64,000 bases of DNA from an uncultured Coriobacteriaceae bacterium. GTDB lineage: Bacteria; Actinomycetota; Coriobacteriia; Coriobacteriales; Atopobiaceae. The notes beneath the pieces were generated by a model, which saw nothing but the letters and a program-made list of their open reading frames with translations, was not told the DNA's origin and did not search any database. Of the stretch, positions 44,282 through 51,671 are shown one piece after another; the stretch's first letter is position 1, and every line of letters begins with the position of its first letter. A program made the position numbers and the translations under genes. The DNA lies in assembly GCA_902793465.1 (NCBI GenBank), contig CADBDT010000003.1, positions 1-64,000 of the forward strand, written 5' to 3'.

Positions 44282-44346
44282 CCTATCAAGGGGGAGTACC
44301 CCTCTTGATGGGTACCAATCAAGAGGGGTACTCCCCCTTGATAGGT
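44281..44346. repeat. TATCAAG-type double palindrome
   Basis: A 66-bp palindrome of two inverted units, starting on the last base of the YdcF stop codon, which suggests a terminator role. Confidence 0.85.
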
Positions 44347-44460
44347 CGGCCCTTAGGCATAACGTATATTCATAACCGCTTATAAGCAATTGAGATTAGA
44401 TATGCTGGCCATGCGGTTGCATAATAGATGCAAGAGCAATTTGCAAAGGGATGTGACGGC

Positions 44461-45699
44461 ATGAAGATTTCTGGAAAACACCTGCTGGTACTAATTTCGA
44501 TGTGCGGCCTGTTGGCTTCGGGCGTTGGCTTGGTAACCAACGTGAGTGGCCTTTTTTTCTCTCCCATTGCGGAGGACTTTGGGATCGCGCGTGGCTCTGC
44601 AAGCCTCATGCTTACCATAAGCAACTTGTCGTTTGCGGTGGGAGGCCTGCTGTGCCCGCGACTTATGAACGAAAAGGCGCTCAAGCCTCTGCTATTGGGC
44701 GCGACGGCGGCGCTTGCGGCAAGCACCGCGGCGCTGAGCCTCTGCTCCGACATCCTGCCAATGTATATTCTCTGCGTGGTTCGCGGTCTTGCAGCCGGCT
44801 GCGTGGGCTTCGTGTTTGCGACTTCGGTGCTTAACAAGTGGTTTGTAACGAACATCGGCCTTGCCACGAGTATTGCCATGGGCTGCTCGGGCATCGCGGG
44901 CGCGGTATTTTCGCCCCTCATAAGCGGCGTTATTGGCTCGTCGGGATGGCGCATGGGTTTTGTGGCCGTGGCCGTCCTTACCATTGCACTCAACCTTCCC
45001 GCCATCCTGTTCCTTCCGTCCATCGATCCTCGAACCAAGGGACTTCTTGCCTTGGGAGCGACGCCAGAGCACGAGCACGAGTCTGCGGGCGAGCAGGCGA
45101 CGGTCTCCTCGCAGGAGAAGGCAGAGCCTATACGACCCGTCGTCTATGCGGCCGTTGTGGTGTTTGCGCTCCTGGCGTCTGCGCTCACGGCTCTCCCACA
45201 GCACTTTCCTGGCATGGCGGAATGGCATGCGCTGGATGCAGCCGTTGGTGCAACCATGCTCTCCATATGCATGGTGGCAAATACTGCCGGCAAGGTGGTG
45301 CTCGGCGTGCTCATAGATCGCTTTGGTGCACGGGCCTCTTTGCTCCTGTATACGGCGTTGGTTGGCGCGGGTTTGTTGCTCCTCATGTTTGTTCCTGTTC
45401 CCAACGCCATGCTGGTGGCAGCCGGGCTCTATGGCACGTGCTACGCAATAGCGGCTGTAGGAAACACCATGGTTACCCGCGACGCGTTTGGCCTTGCGAA
45501 CTACGGAAAGACGTATCCTGTAATGAGCCTGGTTGGCAACGTGGGCAACGCGGTCTTTTCGTCGGCAGTGGGCTTTATGTACGACTTTACGGGCGGCTAT
45601 ACCCTTACGACGACCGTCTTTGGCGCAATGGCGGTGGGGCTCGCCGCAATCGTTGTGTTTGTTTACGCGCAGAGGCAGGGACAAAGGCAGGCGGCTTAG
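44461..45699 (+). CDS. MFS transporter (OFA/oxalate-formate type)
   Basis: The 412-aa protein has twelve hydrophobic segments in two sets of six, separated by a polar central loop (about 195-225, PEHEHESAGEQATVSSQEKAE in part). Helix 1 begins VLISMCGLLASGVGLVTNVSG. The spacing and short termini fit the OFA family of organic-anion exchangers. No substrate can be assigned. The start is ATG 44461; ATG 44428 is possible. A long hairpin overlaps the stop. Confidence 0.85.
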   Translation: MKISGKHLLVLISMCGLLASGVGLVTNVSGLFFSPIAEDFGIARGSASLMLTISNLSFAVGGLLCPRLMNEKALKPLLLGATAALAASTAALSLCSDILPMYILCVVRGLAAGCVGFVFATSVLNKWFVTNIGLATSIAMGCSGIAGAVFSPLISGVIGSSGWRMGFVAVAVLTIALNLPAILFLPSIDPRTKGLLALGATPEHEHESAGEQATVSSQEKAEPIRPVVYAAVVVFALLASALTALPQHFPGMAEWHALDAAVGATMLSICMVANTAGKVVLGVLIDRFGARASLLLYTALVGAGLLLLMFVPVPNAMLVAAGLYGTCYAIAAVGNTMVTRDAFGLANYGKTYPVMSLVGNVGNAVFSSAVGFMYDFTGGYTLTTTVFGAMAVGLAAIVVFVYAQRQGQRQAA

Positions 45700-45860
45700 G
45701 GAAACGATGACTAATTCATTGCGGCGCATCGTGCCCCAGAAGACGCCTGGAGGGATGCGGCAATCCTTGAAATACGTCCAGTATTCCTGCGGATTCCCGC
45801 ATATCCCCAGCCGCCTCCTGAAACCCGATGCGCTCGCAAGCAATTAATCATCGTTTCCCT
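45698..45860. repeat. Long nested hairpin after the MFS gene
   Basis: AGGGAAACGATGACTAATT pairs with AATTAATCATCGTTTCCCT and the pairing extends about 34 bases with a few mismatches. Inside, ATGCGG, AATCC and AATAC pair with GTATT, GGATT and CCGCAT around the loop GTCCA. A second hairpin (GTGCCGCTA/TTAGCGGCAC) lies at about 45903-45932. These occupy the convergent gap. Confidence 0.75.
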
Positions 45861-45969
45861 GGGGAAACGCTTTGCGCAGGGTTGTTTGGCTGATAAAGGA
45901 GCTGTGCCGCTAGGGGAAGATTCCTTAGCGGCACCTTGTTTTCGTACGGCTTGTGGCCGGCAACCTCGC

Positions 45970-46728
45970 TCATGCCTGATGGCACTGTTTGCGAATAAAC
46001 TCTCGCACGGCAGCGCATGCCTCGTCCAAACGCCCGTGATACCCGTGGTCGTCCCCTTCCAGGAGCACAAGCTCGGCGTTCTTGTATTGCTTCGCGGCGT
46101 TGATGGAGTACTGTACGGGTACCGCCGCATCGGCAGTGCCATGCACGAGCAGCACCGGGCCATCGTAGGCGTCTATGGCCTCGTTTACATGTATATGCTG
46201 CGCAATGCGAAAGTAGTCGCCGCAGAACACCGACCTGTTATCGAAGGCCAGTATGTCGGGGATGTTTTTGGGATCAAAGGCGTGGCCAAACAAGCTGCCC
46301 GTGCGCGCGGCGTCAACAATAACGATGGCTGGCGAGAGTGGCAATATGGCCTTGAACGCCTGGGGCCTAAGCGCCGCAACAAGCATGGTGAGCAGACCGC
46401 CTTGGCTATGCCCGCAGAGATAGAGGTCCGTAACAAAATCGAGAGTCTTTGCATAGTTCACCACGTCGAGCATGTTGTTTATCCACTTGAGTAGCGTGTG
46501 CTTGGCAAAGGTACCGCCGCTCTGACCATGGCCGTACAGCTCGGTTCGCAGCGTGGCAATGCCCTCGGCACGCATGGCGGCAGCCACGGCTTTGATGTGG
46601 TTTTCCTCCATGTGACCGGTAAGTCCGTGCTGCACAATGCACAGGGGGCACTGCTCAACGGATTCGTTGGGCAGCTCTAGCTTCGCATGTATGCCAATGC
46701 CGTCGCTGTCGATAAAGAACTCTTGCAT
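45970..46728 (-). CDS. Alpha/beta hydrolase (feruloyl/cinnamoyl esterase-like)
   Basis: The 252-aa serine hydrolase has the oxyanion segment IVQHGLTGHMEENH, the elbow LCGHSQGGLLTM near 108, a late Asp (VHGTADAAVP), and His (GDDHGYHGRLDEA). The sequence resembles the Hydrolase_4/BAAT group that includes bacterial cinnamoyl esterases. There is no signal peptide. TCGGAGGCAAAC precedes the ATG. It is a single gene, convergent with the MFS gene. Confidence 0.8.
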   Translation of the reverse strand: MQEFFIDSDGIGIHAKLELPNESVEQCPLCIVQHGLTGHMEENHIKAVAAAMRAEGIATLRTELYGHGQSGGTFAKHTLLKWINNMLDVVNYAKTLDFVTDLYLCGHSQGGLLTMLVAALRPQAFKAILPLSPAIVIVDAARTGSLFGHAFDPKNIPDILAFDNRSVFCGDYFRIAQHIHVNEAIDAYDGPVLLVHGTADAAVPVQYSINAAKQYKNAELVLLEGDDHGYHGRLDEACAAVREFIRKQCHQA

Positions 46729-46810
46729 GTTTGCCTCCGAGCTGCTTCGATTGCGTTAACTTCTGCTTCCGATGGTACACGACGGGAGGCATACTCGGCA
46801 GCTGTCCTGA

Positions 46811-46905
46811 CCCTAAACAATGGTCAAAACCAAAAGCGCCATGGGCAAGCGCCGTGCTCAAACAGTCCTCGTTCCTGCGGAACTGCGCGCGTGCGTGGAA
46901 GTCGC
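46811..46905. repeat. Half copy of the class A hairpin
   Basis: CCCTAAACAATGGTC, then GCGCCATGGGCAAGC, then the class A loop GTGCTCAAACAGTCCTCG...GCGGAACTGCGCGCG are present, but no right arm follows. The 73-bp array begins about 30 bases later, so the hairpin is truncated or was interrupted by the array. Confidence 0.7.
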
Positions 46906-46935
46906 CAGCGGGGAAGGGGGTGGCTTCTCGGTTCC

Positions 46936-47207
46936 AAGTGCGCGTCTTTGCATGTGGTGTGGTTGTCTATACGCATCCGCGTGCATTTCGCTTGCATCCG
47001 GCTGCCCAAATGCACGTATCTGCGTGTAGTGCCGGTCGTTACTGCGCATAGACGTGCATTTCGGGGGAATTCGGCCACCCAGATGCACGTCCTTGCGTGC
47101 AGTGCCGACCAACTACACGCAGCAACGTGCATTTCGTTTGCATCCGGCTGTTCAGATGCACGCGGGTGCGTGTAGTATGGGTCGTCTCTACGTAGCAACG
47201 TGCATTT
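46936..47207. repeat. Array of four 54-bp palindromes, 73-bp period
   Basis: Units lie at 46936-46988, 47008-47061, 47081-47134 and 47154-47207, separated by 19-base gaps. The arms match those of the array at 461-1099 (AAATGCACG...TGCGTGTAGTG against CTACACGCA...CGTGCATTT). Two of the gaps (46989-47007 and 47135-47153) share TTGCATCCGGCTG, which also resembles the gap at 589-606. Together with the half hairpin and the perfect stem at 47219 it fills the 571-base gene-free stretch. Confidence 0.85.
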
Positions 47208-47218
47208 AGCAAGGACGT

Positions 47219-47280
47219 GATGAACGGGGTCGGGTCCGGTGTTCATGCAAGCGTGAACACCGGACCCGACCCCGTTCATC
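47219..47280. terminator. Perfect 27-bp-arm palindrome
   Basis: GATGAACGGGGTCGGGTCCG and its exact complement form a 27-bp stem around TGCAAGCG, just past the end of the DUF3737 gene. It is likely that gene's terminator. Confidence 0.75.
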
Positions 47281-47299
47281 CATCAACTAGGTGAAGGAA

Positions 47300-48271
47300 C
47301 TACGCAGTGGCTGCGAGTCGCCCGACGTGCTGTGCGCGGTGCGCGTCGTTTCCGCTGCCGCGAAAGTTGCGGGACCTGCATACGCACATATGCGAATGGC
47401 GGGACTTCTGTGCGGCACTTGTCTGCTGTTCGCCCACCACTATTTGGGCACCGCAGCCATAGATGGTATCGTTTACTATCTCTCCAACGCTCTGTACCTC
47501 AATTCGCCCAGACCTGGGGTCGCGTATCGAGTCCACATGGCTGCGAACGGTGGCGTTTACGTCCGAGCCCTCGAAGGCAAGATCGCAGCCGACCATCTGG
47601 CAGTCAATGAGGGTGAGGTTGCGGCACCTTACCAGGGGCTGCGTGCCCTCAATGCGGCAGTTAACGAGCGTAAGGCCGTCGCTGTACCAGCCAAGGTACT
47701 CTCCCTTAAGTGTCGCGTTTCTTACCGTTACGTTTTTGGCATGCCAGAACGCATCTTTGGTGTTAAAGGTGCCACCCTCAATGTGCAGGTTCTCCACGTA
47801 CTGGAACGAATATTTACCACTAAAGTCGCAGTTCTCCAGACGAAGGTCACGCGCATGCATAAAGGCGTATTCGCCGGAGATGGAGCTGTTGTACAACCTT
47901 ACGTCGCTACACGACCACCCGAACTCCTCCGAGACGATCTTTGTGTCGCGAACACACACGTTTTCGCACTCGCGCAGCGCCTTTATGCCAAAGAGCCTGC
48001 TGCGAACAATGCTCACATCGCTCGTATACCACAGGGCGGCGCGACAAGTATCGGCAAACAGCGAGTCGGTAAGAGTTACGCCACTCGTGTGCCACAGCGG
48101 GTAGCGAAGCTCGAAGTCCGTGTTGTTCGCCTTAATGTTGCGGCACTCCTTAAGAGCGGACTCACCATCGGCCGGCCCCGCAAAGCGCACGTGATCCAGC
48201 GTAGCGTTTGTAAGTCCGTAGAGGGCGCGTTCCTCGTCGAAGGATCTGTTGCTCAAGTTAATGCTAGACAT
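47300..48271 (-). CDS. DUF3737 family parallel beta-helix protein
   Basis: The 323-aa protein shows short repeated strands (DLRLENCDFSG, NLHIEGGTFNT, NVTVRNATLKG, GLTLVNCRIEG, NLTLIDCQMVG) typical of a right-handed parallel beta-helix, as in DUF3737. No signal sequence is seen. A weakly hydrophobic, Cys-containing C-terminus follows the helix (about 285-323). The start overlaps the upstream small gene by eight bases, with GAGAGGTGGAG as ribosome site. Function unknown. Confidence 0.85.
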   Translation of the reverse strand: MSSINLSNRSFDEERALYGLTNATLDHVRFAGPADGESALKECRNIKANNTDFELRYPLWHTSGVTLTDSLFADTCRAALWYTSDVSIVRSRLFGIKALRECENVCVRDTKIVSEEFGWSCSDVRLYNSSISGEYAFMHARDLRLENCDFSGKYSFQYVENLHIEGGTFNTKDAFWHAKNVTVRNATLKGEYLGWYSDGLTLVNCRIEGTQPLVRCRNLTLIDCQMVGCDLAFEGSDVNATVRSHVDSIRDPRSGRIEVQSVGEIVNDTIYGCGAQIVVGEQQTSAAQKSRHSHMCVCRSRNFRGSGNDAHRAQHVGRLAATA

Positions 48272-48479
48272 GTTGAATCTCCACCTCTCGAATAAGCCAG
48301 TCGCATACGTCTATGGGTCGCTGTGCCTTATGCATTGCGTCAACAAGATTGCAACGATGTGCCCTAAGCATGCGAACGCAGTCCTCGGTGTTTCCCAATG
48401 CAAGACTCTGCTCGCATCGCTCGATGAGCTCTGCGTTACATCCTGCCTCTGCAAGGTCGCGGGCGCTTATATGTCCCAT
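48264..48479 (-). CDS. Small helical protein coupled to the DUF3737 gene
   Basis: The 71-aa protein starts MGHISARDLAEAGCNAELIE at 48479 (a longer frame starts at 48506). It is predicted helical, with CEQSLALGNTEDCVRMLRAHR in parts and an end DVCDWLIREVEIQHV. The gene overlaps the DUF3737 start by eight bases, so the two are translationally coupled. The family is not known to me; it may be a regulatory or partner protein. Confidence 0.65.
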   Translation of the reverse strand: MGHISARDLAEAGCNAELIERCEQSLALGNTEDCVRMLRAHRCNLVDAMHKAQRPIDVCDWLIREVEIQHV

Positions 48480-48717
48480 TGCCACTCCTTTGTTTGCGAC
48501 TCGCAACTCAGTTGTTTTTTCCTTACTTGTTTAGAGTAAGGCGAGTGACTATAAATAACAAATGCTTATTGTAGATGTATAGACATAAATAGTAGGCATG
48601 GATACGTTCGTCCGAAAATTATCAAAATGAACACTATATCGTTCGCCGGAGTGAGCCAACGCGGCCACATCTAGGTCTATACTATTTGTTTAAGGTACCT
48701 AGAACTCGGAGGACAAA

Positions 48718-49746
48718 ATGTCGTTTTGCATGAAGTGCGGATCAAAGCTGGACCAAGGCACCGAGGTGTGCCCGTATTGTGGTGCAAGGCAGGCACAGGT
48801 GCGAGGGCAGGGACAGGGGCCGGCACAGGTGCCTGGTGGTGGCAAGGCTCCCCAGGACCCACAGGCGTCGTCGGAAAAGCGTACACGAATAATCCTTGTG
48901 GCCATTGCCATAGCGATGGTCTTTGTGTTGGCCGTTCTAATAGTAATGGGAGCTACAGGTGGTGGCGCAGCGAATACAGCTCCCGCTCGGTTAGGCGGCA
49001 GCGCCCGAGTCGAGGAGACCAAGACAAGCGACGCCACTGCCGAGCAGGCAAAGAAGGAGGCCGAAGCCGCAGAGCAGGCAAAGAAGGAGGCTGAGGCCGC
49101 GGAGCAGGCAAAGAGGGAGACCGAGCAGGCAAAGAAGGAGGCTGAGGCCGCGGAGCAGGCAAAGAGGGAGACCGAGCAGGCCAAGAAGGAGGCAGAGCAG
49201 GCCAAGAAGGAGGCGGAAGCCGCTGCGGCAGCAAAGAAGGAGGCGGAGGCCGCTGCTGCTGCCAGGACTTCTGAAGCGAGGGCTATCGCAGATGCATTCA
49301 CGGACGTGCTCGACCGCGTGGGTCCCACCTTTCCCAGGTCTGACTGGCCAGATTCAAGTCAGCTGGAGTACAAGTACTTCCTTGCCGAGCTAAATGGCGA
49401 TGACGTACCAGAGCTCGTTGTTAGCCTGTCAACGAACCCGTCGGACGAGTATTACTACTTCTTTGTGTATGATCCGAGCACGAAGACTGCCAATCTTGTG
49501 CCAAGCGAGGGAGTGCGCAACTATCACTTACGCGAGACGTGGGCTTACGACCCCAATGGCCGTGCCCTTGTTTTCGCAGGCACGTATGGTGGCCAGGTGA
49601 TCTTCCGAAAACTCTACATTGCAGGCAACCAACTTATAAGCGAAGACGCGGACGAAGCTACTGCGCGGGACTTTGAGCAATTGGCAGACATTGCTGCGTA
49701 CGACATAAGCGACCGTTCTGCCATCGACAGTCTGGCTGGCATATAG
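48718..49746 (+). CDS. Zinc-ribbon, coiled-coil membrane protein
   Basis: The 342-aa protein has a zinc ribbon (MSFCMKCGSKL...VCPYCGARQ), a Gly/Gln linker, and a membrane helix (about 58-80). A Glu/Ala/Lys heptad-type repeat follows (AEQAKKEAEAAEQAKRE and variants, about 106-190). A C-terminal domain of about 150 aa follows (YFLAELNGDDVPELVVSLS, YYYFFVYDPST). The last part resembles FG-GAP/VCBS-like lipoprotein domains. Topology is zinc head inside, domain outside. GAACTCGGAGGACAAA precedes the ATG. The repeated codons suggest recent length change in the coiled coil. Confidence 0.75.
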   Translation: MSFCMKCGSKLDQGTEVCPYCGARQAQVRGQGQGPAQVPGGGKAPQDPQASSEKRTRIILVAIAIAMVFVLAVLIVMGATGGGAANTAPARLGGSARVEETKTSDATAEQAKKEAEAAEQAKKEAEAAEQAKRETEQAKKEAEAAEQAKRETEQAKKEAEQAKKEAEAAAAAKKEAEAAAAARTSEARAIADAFTDVLDRVGPTFPRSDWPDSSQLEYKYFLAELNGDDVPELVVSLSTNPSDEYYYFFVYDPSTKTANLVPSEGVRNYHLRETWAYDPNGRALVFAGTYGGQVIFRKLYIAGNQLISEDADEATARDFEQLADIAAYDISDRSAIDSLAGI

Positions 49747-49857
49747 CGGCGGGCAAGACGACCGTCCCAAAACGCGGCGCCCTTAGCCTTTTGGTCTGGC
49801 CAAGCATTCGTCGTGATAGAATCGAGTGAACAAAAAGCCTGATTGAAGGAGGCCAGT

Positions 49858-50430
49858 ATGGCTGACGTGCGCGTTGCATTGTTTCTTGCTCCCGGATGCG
49901 AGGAGATCGAGGCCCTTACCGTTGCCGACATCCTGTTTCGTGCCGGCATTGCCTGCGACACCATCTCGGTGGCAGAGGGTCGCGAGGTAACTTCGTCGCA
50001 TGAGGTAACCATTGTGGCAAAGAAGTGCATAGACGACGTGGACCTTATGGAATACGACATGCTGGTGCTCCCCGGCGGCCTTCCCGGCACCCCCAACCTG
50101 CACGCCAACACAAAGCTCGTAGCCGCGTTGCACGCGTTTGCGGAGCAGGGCAAGCCTCTTTCGGCCATCTGTGCGGCTCCTTCCATTTTTGCCAAGGAGG
50201 GATTGCTAAAGGGCGTGCGTGCCACAAGCAACCCGGGATTCCAGGACGTGTTGGCGCAAAATGGCGCCAAGCTGGTTGCAGACGAACCCGTGGTGGTGGA
50301 CGGTATCTTTACCACCAGTCAGGGCATGGGCACCGCCATCGACTTTAGCCTGGAAATCGTTCGCCGCTTCCAGGGCGATGCCGCAGTTGAGGACATGAAG
50401 CCCAAGATTGTGTACTGGGACAAGAATTAG
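49858..50430 (+). CDS. DJ-1/PfpI family protein
   Basis: The 190-aa protein has the DJ-1 fold marks: VALFLAPGCEEIEALTVAD with the conserved Glu, VLPGGLPGTPNL, and the nucleophile cysteine in LSAICAAPSIFAKEG near 106. Homologues act as deglycases or stress chaperones; the substrate is unresolved. GAAGGAGGCC precedes the ATG. It overlaps the next gene (TAGTG). Confidence 0.9.
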   Translation: MADVRVALFLAPGCEEIEALTVADILFRAGIACDTISVAEGREVTSSHEVTIVAKKCIDDVDLMEYDMLVLPGGLPGTPNLHANTKLVAALHAFAEQGKPLSAICAAPSIFAKEGLLKGVRATSNPGFQDVLAQNGAKLVADEPVVVDGIFTTSQGMGTAIDFSLEIVRRFQGDAAVEDMKPKIVYWDKN

Positions 50431-51347
50431 TGGCACGCGCTGCGATGTGTGCGCGCCGCACCCCTCCATACAAACCCATGCTCGTTGCTGCCGCCCTTTT
50501 GTGGGGCGGCTCGTTTGTGGTACTCAAGGACACGCTCGACGTAATTGCGCCCTCGTGGCTCATGGGCATACGGTTTCTGTTGGCGGGCATTATTATGTGC
50601 CTCGTGTTCTTGCCGAGCCTGCGGGCCTCGCTCGACAAGGGCCATGTGCTGGCTGCCGTGGCGCTGGGCGTTACGGGCGGTATGGGTTACCTCGTCCAGA
50701 ACCTTGGCCTCGTGGACACAACGCCCGGTCACAATGCCTTTCTAACGTCTGTCTACTGCGTTATGGTGCCCTTTATGCATTGGGCCGTAACGCGCGTGCG
50801 GCCCACGTTGGCAAACGTAGCTGCGGCACTTATTGCCGTTGCGGGCATCGGGGCCCTTTCGCTTGGAGGAGAGACCTTTTTTGCCCTCAGGTGGGGTGAC
50901 TGGATGACGCTGTTCGCCGCTTTTTGGTACGCCGTGCAAATCGAGATTATGGTTGCTGTGGCACCTGGGCGCGACATAATTGCAATCACGTCCATCGAGT
51001 TTTTGGTAATGGGCGCGCTGTGCCTGGGCTACGGAGCCGTTATGGAGCCGGCGCCTACTCCATCGGTGTTTGCAAGCGTGGAATTCTGGCTGGCCATGGG
51101 CTATTTGGTGCTTTTGGCCTCATGCGTGTGCACGGTGTTCCAAAACGTGGGTCAGGCGCACGTCCCGCCTGCCCAGGCATCGCTGCTGCTTTCTCTGGAA
51201 AGCGTATTTGGCGTTATGTTTAGCGTGCTGTTCTACGGTGAGCCGCTTACGATGCAGCTCGTGCTGGGCTTCTCGCTGGTCTTTGGAGCCGTCCTTTTGT
51301 CGGAGCTGGCGCCAACGCGAGGGGCGTCCCGGAATGCCTGCCCCTAA
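50430..51347 (+). CDS. EamA/DMT-family transporter
   Basis: The 305-aa protein has ten hydrophobic segments in two EamA halves (MLVAAALLWGGSFVVLKD and AFWYAVQIEIMVAVAP start the halves). It exports metabolites or takes up solutes; the substrate is unknown. The start is GTG at 50430, whose first base overlaps the DJ-1 stop; ATG 50445 is an alternative. Coupled translation with the DJ-1 gene suggests a joint stress or detoxification role, which is inference. Confidence 0.85.
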   Translation: MARAAMCARRTPPYKPMLVAAALLWGGSFVVLKDTLDVIAPSWLMGIRFLLAGIIMCLVFLPSLRASLDKGHVLAAVALGVTGGMGYLVQNLGLVDTTPGHNAFLTSVYCVMVPFMHWAVTRVRPTLANVAAALIAVAGIGALSLGGETFFALRWGDWMTLFAAFWYAVQIEIMVAVAPGRDIIAITSIEFLVMGALCLGYGAVMEPAPTPSVFASVEFWLAMGYLVLLASCVCTVFQNVGQAHVPPAQASLLLSLESVFGVMFSVLFYGEPLTMQLVLGFSLVFGAVLLSELAPTRGASRNACP

Positions 51348-51480
51348 GCAATGGTCAGAGGCGCGAGGCGCCATGGGCAAGCGCCGTGCTCCAACAGTCC
51401 TCGTTTCGCTTCGCTCACTGCGGAACTGCGCGCGGCTGCTTTCCATGGCGCCTCGCGGTTTTGGCCTTTGTGTAGGGGCA
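51339..51480. repeat. Long hairpin, loop class A
   Basis: TGCCCCTAAGCAATGGTC and GGCCTTTGTGTAGGGGCA pair at the base; GCGAGGCGCCATGG and CCATGGCGCCTCGC pair inside. The loop contains CAGTCCTCG, TTCGCTTCGCTCACTG and CGGAACTGCGCGCG, combining the two loop classes. It starts at the end of the EamA gene and lies in a 324-base gap. Confidence 0.8.
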
Positions 51481-51671
51481 GTACGACAGGCGGTGGGCCA
51501 GAGGCGGCTGTCCCAGGCCCAATCCTTGACAGGCGAATCGTTGGTCTTAGTTAAATAATTGCTTATGTGTTCCAAGGACTGCACTAATCAGCCAACCGCG
51601 CGCAAAGCTGTACATCCTGGCTTCAAAGCGTTACGCTAAAAGACTCATGTTGTTCGGCGATGGGTGGAATC

